Below, in pieces: positions 35,552 through 44,294 of a DNA stretch of 64,000 bases. Below the pieces are notes generated by a model, which had not been told where the DNA came from, searched no databases, and saw only the letters and a list, made by a program, of their open reading frames with translations. The translations under genes and the position numbers were made by a program. The stretch's first letter is position 1; every line of letters begins with the position of its first letter. This stretch comes from Paenibacillus sp. S150. Lineage in GTDB: Bacteria; Bacillota; Bacilli; Paenibacillales; Paenibacillaceae. The stretch lies in the NCBI RefSeq assembly GCF_019352175.1, contig NZ_JACBYI010000004.1:226366-290365 (forward strand), in the 5' to 3' direction.

Positions 35552-36502
35552 ATGGGGGCACCGGTCCAGAACCTGGCATCGCAGGCACAGAAGGACAGCC
35601 TTGCAGGAGGCGGCGTAAGCGCCAAGCGCCACAACAGGCATTTGTTCAGCAATATCTTGTTCCGCTATTATTTTCTGTTCAGCATCCTTGCGCTGTGTGT
35701 GGTGCTTGGACTTGTTATTGTATTCATCGGCAAAACGGCGCTGCTTCTGTTCGCCCGTATCTCGCCGCCGGATTTCTTCTTCTCGTTCAACTGGACGCCG
35801 GAAGAGGAAGCCTTTGGCGCCGCCGCCTTTATTGTAAATACATTGTCGCTGACAGCCCTGACGCTGCTCATTGCGGTACCCGTCTCGGTGGGAATGGCTG
35901 TGCTCTGTGCGGAAATCGCTCCGGCTTGGCTCAAGAGCTTTATCCGGCCGGTGCTGGATCTGCTTGTCGGTATCCCTTCCATTGTCTATGGCTATGTCGG
36001 GTTGACTGTTCTTTTGCCCTTTCTGCGCAGAGTCAGCGGAGAGGGTCTGGGGGACGGCTTGCTTGCCGCTGCACTTGTGCTTGCCCTGATGGTGCTGCCG
36101 ACCATTTGCCGGATCAGCGATGATGCAATCATTGCCGTTCCCCGCAAATACCGGGATGCTGCCTATGCTCTTGGCTCCACCCGTCTGCAGGTCATTATGC
36201 GTGTAGTGCTGCCTGCGGCGAGCAGAGGCATTATCTCGGCGGTCATTCTCGGCATGACCCGTGCAGTGGGCGAGACAATGGCTGTGGTCATGGTAATCGG
36301 CAACACGCCGCAATTGGCCAAAACCCTGTTCACCCCCTCTTCGGTGCTGACCAGCAACATCGTGATGCAAATCTCCAATGTGGAATTTGACTCCGCCTGG
36401 AACTATGCCCTGCATATGATGGCCTTTCTGCTGCTCCTGATCTCATTTGTGCTGATCCTGATTATCCGCGTATTGGGGCGGAAAAGGGGGGATGCGGCAT
36501 GA
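35552..36502 (+). CDS. pstC: Phosphate ABC transporter permease
   Basis: The 316-residue permease has six transmembrane segments and the EAA-type loop VPRKYRDAAYALGSTRLQVIMRVVLPAA (cited as YRDAAYALGSTRLQVIMRVV), plus family stretches LLVGIPSIVYGYVGLTVLLP and GMTRAVGETMAVVMVIGN. I use the ATG at 35552 behind caggaggga instead of the in-frame GTG at 35528. Its stop overlaps the pstA start as ATGA, so both subunits are translationally coupled. Confidence 0.96.
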   Translation: MGAPVQNLASQAQKDSLAGGGVSAKRHNRHLFSNILFRYYFLFSILALCVVLGLVIVFIGKTALLLFARISPPDFFFSFNWTPEEEAFGAAAFIVNTLSLTALTLLIAVPVSVGMAVLCAEIAPAWLKSFIRPVLDLLVGIPSIVYGYVGLTVLLPFLRRVSGEGLGDGLLAAALVLALMVLPTICRISDDAIIAVPRKYRDAAYALGSTRLQVIMRVVLPAASRGIISAVILGMTRAVGETMAVVMVIGNTPQLAKTLFTPSSVLTSNIVMQISNVEFDSAWNYALHMMAFLLLLISFVLILIIRVLGRKRGDAA

Positions 36503-37374
36503 ATTTCAACCGTACGCGTTATACGGCCCGTTCGCAGCGCCGCAATAAAATCGCCACGTTCGCCTTCTATACACTCGGCGCACTGGTTATGCTGCTGGTT
36601 TTTTGGCTGCTGTTCTCCATTCTCAGCAAAGGCCTGCCTTCGCTCAGACCCGATTTCCTGATCAGGCAGCCGGAAGAAATCGATCCCGGAGGCGGAATTG
36701 GTCCGGTGCTGTTCAATTCCTTCTATGTTCTGTTTATTTCGCTGCTGATTTCGATTCCCATCGGCACCGGAGCCGGAATTTATATGGCAGAATATGCGCC
36801 GGATAACCGTTTTACCGGCGCGCTGCGCATCTGCGTGGAGTCGCTGTCCTCGGTGCCTTCCATTGTGTTCGGGCTGCTGGGGCTTGCGATCTTCGCCGAA
36901 TACTTCAACATCGGCTTGACCATTATCGGCGGGGGCGTCAGCCTGGCGCTGCTCAATCTGCCGATGCTGGCCCGGGTCACGGAAGAAGCGGTCCGCGCCG
37001 TTCCCGGCGAAATCCGCGAAGCCGGCTACGCGCTCGGGATGACCAAATTTCATGTCATCCGCAAGGTGGTGCTGCCGGTGGCTATGCCGGCCACCGTTAC
37101 CGGTGTCTGTCTGGTGGCCGGACGCGCCTTCGGGGAGTCGGCGGTCATCATTCTGACCGCGGGCCTCAGCACCTCCGGAGAGATGTGGGACTTCAACCTG
37201 TTCTCGCCGGGCGAGACGCTGGCTGTGCATTTGTGGTACGTGCAGTCCGAGGCCATCGTTGAGGATGCGCGCCAGATTGCCGACAAATCGGCAGCGGTGC
37301 TGGTATTTGTGGTGCTGCTGATCAATTTCGTCTTCCGCTTTCCGCTGTGGCTGGGACGCCGCCGGAGCCGCTGA
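36499..37374 (+). CDS. pstA: Phosphate ABC transporter permease
   Basis: The 291-residue partner permease shows ESLSSVPSIVFGLLGLAIFA, the coupling loop VPGEIREAGYALGMTKFHVI and GRAFGESAVIILTAG, all typical of PstA. It should form the membrane channel with PstC. The expected next gene, pstB for the ATPase, is absent: a terminator follows within 50 bases and the next gene is unrelated, so the ATPase must be encoded elsewhere. Confidence 0.96.
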   Translation: MNFNRTRYTARSQRRNKIATFAFYTLGALVMLLVFWLLFSILSKGLPSLRPDFLIRQPEEIDPGGGIGPVLFNSFYVLFISLLISIPIGTGAGIYMAEYAPDNRFTGALRICVESLSSVPSIVFGLLGLAIFAEYFNIGLTIIGGGVSLALLNLPMLARVTEEAVRAVPGEIREAGYALGMTKFHVIRKVVLPVAMPATVTGVCLVAGRAFGESAVIILTAGLSTSGEMWDFNLFSPGETLAVHLWYVQSEAIVEDARQIADKSAAVLVFVVLLINFVFRFPLWLGRRRSR

Positions 37375-37419
37375 AGGACCGGCAGATGCCCTCCTTCCCG
37401 CTCCCGCTGAAGCGGATAA

Positions 37420-37456
37420 GGGTGCCATTCCAATCTTGGGGATGGCACCTTTTTCT
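37420..37456 (+). terminator. Terminator of the pst operon
   Basis: Stem ggtgccattcc / ggggatggcacc around aatctt, followed by tttttc. Confidence 0.92.
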
Positions 37457-37568
37457 GTCGTTATATCGGGTGAATTGATGATTGATTAAAATTCTTAATA
37501 ATACTAAAATGAAAACAATTCCAAACTTAATCTTGTTCAACAGCAGCCCTAATCAGGAGGTGCGCAAG

Positions 37569-39449
37569 ATGCCCAACCGTATGTCCGAGCAGGAGCTAAG
37601 CAAGCTGATCAACATGCTGGAGCTTACACTGAATGATAACGGAGAGGAGTTTGTGGCGGGAGAAGCTTTTTTGGATGACGGATACCCCGACAATGATCTT
37701 GGCGGGCGGCTGCTCGTGCGGGCAGGCAAAATATTTGTTCAGGACCCGCTTCCCGGGGGATCGCCGGCAGTGATTTCGGCAGTCCGCCCGGTGGTCCTCC
37801 TGGTTAATGGCCGAGCGGTTACAGAGCCGACGCCTGTTACCTCACAGGATGTTATTGATTGGGAGCTGTCGGAGGCTCCACTGTATGCGATTACAGTTTC
37901 AGAGGACCGGCTGATGGCTTTTTTTACCTTATATTCCCCCAAAAGCTTTCTCTGGACGCTGAACGATAAATACTCGACCAATATGCTGGAAGTGGATGCT
38001 TCGATCGACGTGGAGACGGTGACCGGACAGCTGGGCCTGAAGCAGATTGTTGCCGATTTCGAGCAGCGGGGAATCATTCAGAATCTGAATATTTCCGGCA
38101 TACACGGAGAGCTGCAGAATCCGACCTACCAGCCCATTCCCGCAGCCGTAGGCAGAGCCGCAGTCCCCGGGGAGAACGCGCATCTGGATTTGTTTTTCTC
38201 CGAAACGATTGAGAATGAATTCAATGAAATAGAAGGCCATGTGGATTACCGCAGCCATCTCCACATTCCATCGGCAACCCGGGGAGAGGTTATCGCCCGC
38301 AAAACACCAATTGTTGAAGGTATTCCCGGCTATGATGTATACGGAGAAATTCTCTACCCGCCATCGCCGAACGACATCATTGTGCTCGCGAGGAACAACA
38401 CCGTGCTGCTGGTTAATAACGAGGTCCGGGCGCTGCGGGAAGGAAGGCCAAGGGTTACGGGGGACAAAATCAAAAGCTTTGACATCTGCACCTCCTACAT
38501 CGTTCCCGGCAATGTGGATATCCAATTAGGCAACATTGTCTTTTCGGGTGATGTAGTGATCCGCGGGAATGTGGAAGATAATATGATCGTTGAGTCGCTG
38601 GGCAATGTGTATGTGGCGGGCGGCATCTATAATTCTACAATTACGGCTACCGGCAGTATTCTGGTCAAAGGAAATGTGGTCAACAGCAACCTCTACTCGG
38701 GTTACTTTGGCGTAATGTATAACCGGATCTACAACTGCTCCAAGCTGCTGATTAATGAGGGCAGAATTCTGCAAAAAGCGGTCCGTATGCTGACCCAGGC
38801 TGTGGAGAGCCGCAGGCAAAGCGTGAAATACGGACAAGCCGTGCTGCTGCTGCTGGAGAGTAAATTCCAGAAGTTCCCCCAGCTTATCAAAGAGCTGCTG
38901 TCAGTGCTGACCACCGTGAAGTCCAGCTATCATCAGGACTTGGAGCAGACGCTGCATTTCCTGAATATGTTCCTGAAGCCGGTGCAGCTGGTGGATTTCC
39001 TGACAGACGATTTAATGAGCGGAGTGATAGGGATGCTCGAAGAGCTGCACTCGGGTGTAGCACGGATGCAGGAGTCCAAGGTGGAGGTCAACATTGGCAA
39101 ATGCCAGAGCAGCACTATCAAATCAAACGGCGATATTCTGATCCACAGAGACGGGATTATTCAGAGCGAGCTGCTTTCCTCGGGAAATATTTCGTTTCTA
39201 AAAAGCTTTTCGGTCTGCCGCGGCTCCAAGCTGGAGGCGGGCGGCAGCATTTCGGCCTGTTATGTCGGCGGTGAGAGCGGAGCGCAGTCTTACCTTAAGG
39301 CGAAGCAGAGCATTGCTGTGCGCAAAATGTATCTGGGCCGGATTACCATCGACCGTGTGACCGCTGACATAACGGAGCCGGTAGAGAACACCGTCTTCGA
39401 TTCCGACTCGATCCGGAGCTTTAAGCCCGGTTATGGAAACGGGGCATAA
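37569..39449 (+). CDS. FapA (DUF342) domain protein
   Basis: The 626-residue cytoplasmic-looking protein has the FapA/DUF342 layout: a mixed N-terminal domain to about residue 200, then a repetitive beta-helix-like section (about 210-400, RGEVIARKTPIVEGIPGYDVYGE cited in part; VPGNVDIQLGNIVFSGDVVIRGNV split as NVDIQLGNIVFSGDVVI), a helical coiled-coil insert (about 400-510) and a final beta section (NIGKCQSSTIKSNGDILIHRDG). FapA proteins have been linked to polar or surface-related regulation, but no biochemical role is settled. The start at 37569 uses caggagg, 8 bases away; an upstream in-frame ATG at 37482 lacks a site. Monocistronic. Confidence 0.88.
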   Translation: MPNRMSEQELSKLINMLELTLNDNGEEFVAGEAFLDDGYPDNDLGGRLLVRAGKIFVQDPLPGGSPAVISAVRPVVLLVNGRAVTEPTPVTSQDVIDWELSEAPLYAITVSEDRLMAFFTLYSPKSFLWTLNDKYSTNMLEVDASIDVETVTGQLGLKQIVADFEQRGIIQNLNISGIHGELQNPTYQPIPAAVGRAAVPGENAHLDLFFSETIENEFNEIEGHVDYRSHLHIPSATRGEVIARKTPIVEGIPGYDVYGEILYPPSPNDIIVLARNNTVLLVNNEVRALREGRPRVTGDKIKSFDICTSYIVPGNVDIQLGNIVFSGDVVIRGNVEDNMIVESLGNVYVAGGIYNSTITATGSILVKGNVVNSNLYSGYFGVMYNRIYNCSKLLINEGRILQKAVRMLTQAVESRRQSVKYGQAVLLLLESKFQKFPQLIKELLSVLTTVKSSYHQDLEQTLHFLNMFLKPVQLVDFLTDDLMSGVIGMLEELHSGVARMQESKVEVNIGKCQSSTIKSNGDILIHRDGIIQSELLSSGNISFLKSFSVCRGSKLEAGGSISACYVGGESGAQSYLKAKQSIAVRKMYLGRITIDRVTADITEPVENTVFDSDSIRSFKPGYGNGA

Positions 39450-39489
39450 GTGAGACAGGCCGGCCTGTCCCTCGGGATATTGAATATAT

Positions 39490-39551
39490 ATAACCGCTCT
39501 TTTCGGGTAGACTGGGCCGTGTCTCCGATCTGTCCATGAGCGGTTTTTTTG
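39490..39551 (+). terminator. Terminator after the FapA gene
   Basis: aaccgctc pairs with gagcggtt over a 44-base interval, followed by seven T. The large loop is unusual but the T-run fits intrinsic termination. Confidence 0.65.
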
Positions 39552-39689
39552 AAAGATAAGAATTTATATGTTTCGGGGTCCCCGCAAAGTACCTGAGTCA
39601 TCATCGAAGCCAAGGCCCCACTTTTCTGGGTTATTTTGAAAAGATAAGAAATTTTTATATGATTCACGTTAAAAATTAGCCTGATCTTT

Positions 39690-39965
39690 CCCGCCGAAAC
39701 GGATACCGTCCTTATAAGGACGGCGTAGCCGTTTCTGCTTGCGTAAGATATACGCAGGCTTTTGGAGTAGACGCTTCGCGAACGGAGCGTTGTCCGGGTC
39801 GCTGTGCTCTCCAGATTTATTTCATTCCCCTTAGGAGCTGCGAGGAAATGAGCAGCCGCTTTTGTTGACAAAACCTCCACGGTTTTGGGAGTTTTGTCAA
39901 CAATGTAGCGGTACTTTATTTCGTCGCAGTCTCTTAGCGATGAAAATCCGGAGACCCAGGCGGCC
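39690..39965. repeat. Dense hairpin region with a long imperfect palindrome
   Basis: Inverted pairs nest here: gaaacgg/ccgtttc around ccgtccttataaggacgg (about 39698-39738), tgcgta/tacgca (39742-39757), acgctt/agcgt, and a large imperfect palindrome centred near 39883. In the last, ttgttgacaaaac (39862-39874) faces gttttgtcaacaa (39891-39903), and the pairing continues outward through ctgcga/tcgcag and a ctccagattt / aaatccggag pair, giving arms of about 70 bases. No gene is supported on either strand. It may be a mobile remnant or a structured RNA. Confidence 0.75.
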
Positions 39966-40046
39966 GCTGCCGCTGTTCCGCGGGTCCGACCGTCCGCTCC
40001 GCTGTATAAGCGGGAGGTGGCTCTGTAGTAAGAGGTGATAAGAGTT

Positions 40047-40091
40047 GGCCAGCTCCGCCTTAACAACGGCATTTCTGCCGTTATTTCGGTG
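40047..40091 (-). repeat. Solo diverged copy of the 51-bp repeat unit
   Basis: Read on the minus strand, aataacggcagaaatgccgt and the following ttgttaaggcg..ggcc align with the array unit at the window start; I count 33 matches in 39 bases. The copy is 39 kb from the array. Confidence 0.75.
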
Positions 40092-40355
40092 CCCGCGGCA
40101 GTAATCTTGCGAATAATCTCACACAGTGAGAAAGAGTAAGCGAATGAGTGTGGAAGTAAGTGTTGGGAAGGGAGCTGCCGGCATGGAACTATGAAGCCTT
40201 GCTTCATTTCACCTGCGCACAGATCATTTGGAGAAGCGTACAATCCGTTCATTCCCGATAACTTATTTTGGGATAGGTTCTTAATGTATAGGAATGAAAC
40301 CGGCGAACCTGAACAAGCTGATGGAACGCAAGGAGGTTCATAGGGAACGGAAGCG

Positions 40356-40541
40356 AAGTGGAAAAAGTAACACTAATGGGCTGGAATTCTGGCTTCAACG
40401 GGCTTTAGTGGGATTTTGTACACTTAATAGAGGCCCACTCTATCCATACGGCTGATTTCAGCCGGATTAGTTGTACTTTTTCCCACTAGGGATGATCCAG
40501 TCTCCGAAGGCGGTGGATTAGTTATCCTTTTTACCACTAAA
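40356..40541. repeat. Dispersed modular intergenic repeat, copy D
   Basis: Starts aagtggaaaaagtaacacta, identical to copy A over 22 bases, includes ctttagtgggattttgtaca and gattagttgtactttttccc, and ends gattagttatcctttttaccac-taa. A decayed fragment of the same pattern (attagggatcctttttcccg) lies at about 40619-40645. The remaining 140 bp before the kinase gene hold nothing I can name. Confidence 0.87.
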
Positions 40542-40787
40542 ATGGCTGCCCTTTTGATTAATGTGTTTCCAGTTCATCTTAATGTAGGCGTATTCCTCTG
40601 CAAGGGAGAAACGGATCGATTAGGGATCCTTTTTCCCGCTAATGCAAGCGAAAAAGGGTAGTGGGGATTAGCCAGGGGAGCTGGGGAGGAGCGGCTCTCC
40701 CGGGCCGATGAATTTTGCATTGCCATCTGCAGGTTGGGTGTGCTAAAACTCAAAGTGAACCAAACAGCAACCGGGTAGGGGGGCAAA

Positions 40788-42530
40788 ATGAATATACACA
40801 AGTTTCCATGGAGAAAAAATGTGCTGCGCCGGCTGATATTTTCGTTTATTTGTATTCTGCTGCCGCTGTTCATCCTCAGCATGATCATCTACAACTGGGG
40901 GGTGCATACGCTCAAGCAGGAGATATCGAGGTCCATGAGCTCACAGGTGTCGCAGTATTTCGGCAATCTGGAGCAGGAATTCCGCCGAATCCAGCTTCTG
41001 CAGTATGATTGCCTGACCGATGACAACCTGAATGCGCTCGGCTCCATTCCCGAGTCCATGAACAATATTGAACGGATGGAGAGCATCCTGCAGCTGCAGC
41101 AGCGGCTGAATGCGATCCGGAACAGCAGCACTTACATTGTTGATGTGTACGCTTACATTCCTTCGATCCAAAAAACGGTCTCCGCATTGACCGTGGCCGC
41201 GCTCAGCCAGGAGGAATACAATGCGCTGAGGGATGCCCAGGCTTCCCACGGCTCCCAGCTGCGGGATAGCGGCGGCGTGCTATACCTGAGCGCAGCCTAT
41301 CCCACGACTTCGCCGGGCAGCGTGAGAAAGCCGCTGTTTATGCTGACTGTGGAATTCTCCAAAAATAAACTGAAAGAAAATCTGTCGAAGATGGTCAATG
41401 CTTCCGATGAGCTGCTCATTCTGAGCAATCCGGAGTACAGCATTGCGACAAGCGGCGAAATCAGCTCCGATCCCGTAATTGCGGACTTGCTGTCAAACCA
41501 TCCGGACAGCAACAGGACCAGGACGATTGATTTCAAAAATACCCGTTATCTGGCGGTGTATTCCTATTCCCCGTTTTTTGATTCGGTGCTGAGCAAGTAT
41601 GTTCCGGTCAGCGGTGTCTTCAGGCCCCTGGAGAAATTCAAGAGCTGGTTTGTGATGCTGGCGGCTGTGTCCGTGCTGATTATTGTGGTCTATTCCCTTT
41701 ACGCTTACAAATACATCCACAAACCGTTGTTCAAGCTGGTCAAAGCGTTCCGAAGGGTGGAGCATGAGGACTTCTCGGTCCGGATCGCGCATGGTGTCGA
41801 CGATGAGTTCCGGTATATTTACGCCCGCTTCAACAGTATGCTGGGGAATCTGGAGTCCCTGGTCGACCAGGTCTACAAGCAGCAGATTCTGACCCACCGG
41901 GCCGAGCTGAAGCAGCTGCAATCCCAGATTAACCCCCATTTTTTGTACAACAGCTTTTTTATACTTAACACGATGGCCCGGCTGGGAGACAACGAGAATC
42001 TGGAGCAGTTCACCAATCAGCTGGGAGTCTACTTTCAATTTATTACCCGCAGTCATGCCGAGGAAGTGCCTCTGGCCGAGGAAGTGAGGCATGCGAAGGT
42101 GTATACGGATATTCAGAGCACGCGGTTTTATGGCCGCAACCGGGTTGAATTCGGCGAGCTTCCGGATCAGGCGGGGCAGCTTCCGGTGCCGAGGCTGATT
42201 TTGCAGCCCATTATTGAAAACGCGTTCAACCATGGATTGGAGCAGAGAGCGGCGAACGGAATTCTGCGGGTTTATTTTCGGCATACGGCCGATGAGCTGC
42301 TCATGATTGTCGAAGACAACGGCAAAGAATTAACTGGGGAGCAATTAGCGGGCCTTAACCGTTCCCTGTCGGGCAACGACGTGGAAACCACCGGACTTTT
42401 GAATATCCACCTGCGGATCAGGCTGAAATTCGGCGGGGAAAGCGGGCTGTTCCTGGAGCGTAGCGAACTTGGCGGGCTGAAGGCAACAATCCGAATTTTG
42501 AACGCAGATAAGGAGGCATTATATGTTTAG
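40788..42530 (+). CDS. YesM-type sensor histidine kinase
   Basis: A 580-residue membrane sensor: transmembrane helix 1 (about 17-37, IFSFICILLPLFILSMIIYN region), an extracytoplasmic sensor domain to about 280, helix 2 (about 285-305, VMLAAVSVLIIVVYSLYAY), a HAMP domain and a His_kinase/HATPase core. The phospho-accepting His is in QINPHFLYNSFFILN; the ATP-binding N box reads LQPIIENAFNHGL. The G2 part is degenerate but the fold appears complete. It overlaps the response regulator gene by eight bases. Such pairs control neighbouring oligosaccharide ABC transporters. Confidence 0.95.
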   Translation: MNIHKFPWRKNVLRRLIFSFICILLPLFILSMIIYNWGVHTLKQEISRSMSSQVSQYFGNLEQEFRRIQLLQYDCLTDDNLNALGSIPESMNNIERMESILQLQQRLNAIRNSSTYIVDVYAYIPSIQKTVSALTVAALSQEEYNALRDAQASHGSQLRDSGGVLYLSAAYPTTSPGSVRKPLFMLTVEFSKNKLKENLSKMVNASDELLILSNPEYSIATSGEISSDPVIADLLSNHPDSNRTRTIDFKNTRYLAVYSYSPFFDSVLSKYVPVSGVFRPLEKFKSWFVMLAAVSVLIIVVYSLYAYKYIHKPLFKLVKAFRRVEHEDFSVRIAHGVDDEFRYIYARFNSMLGNLESLVDQVYKQQILTHRAELKQLQSQINPHFLYNSFFILNTMARLGDNENLEQFTNQLGVYFQFITRSHAEEVPLAEEVRHAKVYTDIQSTRFYGRNRVEFGELPDQAGQLPVPRLILQPIIENAFNHGLEQRAANGILRVYFRHTADELLMIVEDNGKELTGEQLAGLNRSLSGNDVETTGLLNIHLRIRLKFGGESGLFLERSELGGLKATIRILNADKEALYV

Positions 42531-44187
42531 ACTACTGGTGGTAGACGATGAAATGATCATTGCCGACGGGCTGCATGAGGTTCTGCAGGGGCTCCCGGAG
42601 CTGGAGCTTGATGTGTATAAAGCCTATTCGGGGGAAGAGGCGGTCCGTCTGTTCGACCGGACACGCTTTGACATTGTCCTTACGGATATACGGATGCCGG
42701 GCATCAGCGGCTTGCAGCTGCTGGACAGGATCAGGGAGAGATGGCCGACCTGCAAGGTTATTTTTCTGACAGGCCATAACGAGTTCTCTTATATCTACTC
42801 TGCCATTCAATATGACGGCGTCAGCTATCTGCTGAAAACCGAAGGCTATGGGAAGGTTATCCAGCTTGTGGAGCAGTCCGTCAGGGAGATTGAAACGGAG
42901 ATGAAGGCGGAAACGCTCCTGAAGCAGGCCCAGGAACAGCTGGACACCACCCGGGAGTTAAGGCAGAACGATTATATCAAAGGCCTCCTGAACGAGCAGC
43001 TGAATATCCGGGAAATCAACCAGAAGCAGCTGGACGAGCTGGGTATCCCGCTGCGCTCGGATAAATCCGTGCTGATCCTGCTGGGCAGGGTCAACAGCTT
43101 TCAGAATAAGTCCATGTATGCCTACCGCACCAGCCAGCTGTACCGGATCAAGCTGATTGCAAGGCAATACATTTCCGTACATGCCGTCTCTGTGGAGACA
43201 GTGAATGAGCAGTCCGACCTCATCTGGTTCATCCAGCCTTTGCCGGGACAGGCTGCGGAAGAGGAATGGGGCAAGCTCCTGACCTATATCAAGGGCAATC
43301 TTGAGCTGATTCAGCTGGCCTGCCGGGAATCGGTGGGCGAGGTGCTGTCCTTCGTGCTGGACGACAGTCCGGTCAGCTGGGAACAGGCTGCGGGGCGGTT
43401 CTCTGTACTGGAAATGATGATGAACTACCGGATTGGGCAAGGCAGCGGCATGCTGCTGCTGGACAAGCAGCTGATCCGGCAGGAGATGCTGCAGGCGGAG
43501 AAACCGGGAACCAGAAGAATTTCTCTCCGCCATTCCCGGCTGGAGCTGCTCGGCGACCAGCTGGAGCACGGGCAGCGCGAGGAATTCGGGAAAACTCTGC
43601 AGGAGTGCGCCTCCGCCTTTGCAGCTGTAGACAGCATGCACTACACACCGGCCATGGAGGTCTATTATGCGATTGGACTGGTCTTTCTGACCTATATGAA
43701 CCGCTGGAATCTGGTGGATACCGCCGCAGCCAAGGCGGGCCTGCACAAGCTCATGCAGCCCGGCGAGCACCCCTCCTGGCAGGAAGCCTTCGGGTATCTG
43801 ATTCAGGTAGGCGAGCTGCTGTTCAGCCTCCAGAGCCAGGAGGAAGCCCGGAGGGCGAAGGCGGTGGTCACGATTATCCAGAAGCATATACTGGAGCATC
43901 TGCATGACCCGGATGAAACCTCGCTGGTCCGCCTGGCAGAGCTTGTCTACTTCAATCCTTCGTATCTTTCGCGGCTGTTCAAGCAGGTGACCGAGATCAA
44001 TCTATCTGAATATATCACCGGTGCGCGGATGGGCAAAGCGAAGCAGCTGCTCGGTAATCCGGACATCAAAATTCAGGAGGTGGCAGAGCTTGTCGGCTAT
44101 GGGACGGCCACGAACTTCACCCGCTCCTTCCGCAAGAGTATGAATATGACCCCCCAGGAATACCGTTCCCTTGTGCTTAGCAGGTAA
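42523..44187 (+). CDS. YesN-type response regulator with AraC DNA-binding domain
   Basis: The 554-residue regulator has an N-terminal receiver (about 1-120; acceptor Asp in FDIVLTDIRMPGISG), a long middle domain and a C-terminal AraC/XylS pair of helix-turn-helix motifs (about 450-554, LAELVYFNPSYLSRLFKQVT, then VAELVGYGTATNFTRSFRKS). It starts after aaggagg inside the end of the kinase gene. The expected target is the promoter region 44188-44294 upstream of the binding-protein gene. Confidence 0.95.
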   Translation: MFRLLVVDDEMIIADGLHEVLQGLPELELDVYKAYSGEEAVRLFDRTRFDIVLTDIRMPGISGLQLLDRIRERWPTCKVIFLTGHNEFSYIYSAIQYDGVSYLLKTEGYGKVIQLVEQSVREIETEMKAETLLKQAQEQLDTTRELRQNDYIKGLLNEQLNIREINQKQLDELGIPLRSDKSVLILLGRVNSFQNKSMYAYRTSQLYRIKLIARQYISVHAVSVETVNEQSDLIWFIQPLPGQAAEEEWGKLLTYIKGNLELIQLACRESVGEVLSFVLDDSPVSWEQAAGRFSVLEMMMNYRIGQGSGMLLLDKQLIRQEMLQAEKPGTRRISLRHSRLELLGDQLEHGQREEFGKTLQECASAFAAVDSMHYTPAMEVYYAIGLVFLTYMNRWNLVDTAAAKAGLHKLMQPGEHPSWQEAFGYLIQVGELLFSLQSQEEARRAKAVVTIIQKHILEHLHDPDETSLVRLAELVYFNPSYLSRLFKQVTEINLSEYITGARMGKAKQLLGNPDIKIQEVAELVGYGTATNFTRSFRKSMNMTPQEYRSLVLSR

Positions 44188-44222
44188 ACAGGAGATTCAA
44201 ATGTAAAGAGATGAATATTGAA

Positions 44223-44236
44223 TGAAAGCGGTAACA
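44223..44236 (+). promoter_or_regulatory. Catabolite-responsive element (cre)
   Basis: tgaaagcggtaaca fits every position of the CcpA consensus TGWAANCGNTNWCA. It lies about 60 bases upstream of the binding-protein start, so glucose repression through CcpA is expected. Confidence 0.85.
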
Positions 44237-44294
44237 GAACTATCATTGAATTACCGGGGGCCCAGGTAGCAGCATATCCATTAGGGAGGTTCAA

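Noticed and set aside
39431..40252. 273-codon minus-strand frame
   Set aside because: It runs through a terminator, the palindromic region and a solo repeat copy, has no ribosome site and no protein-like composition.
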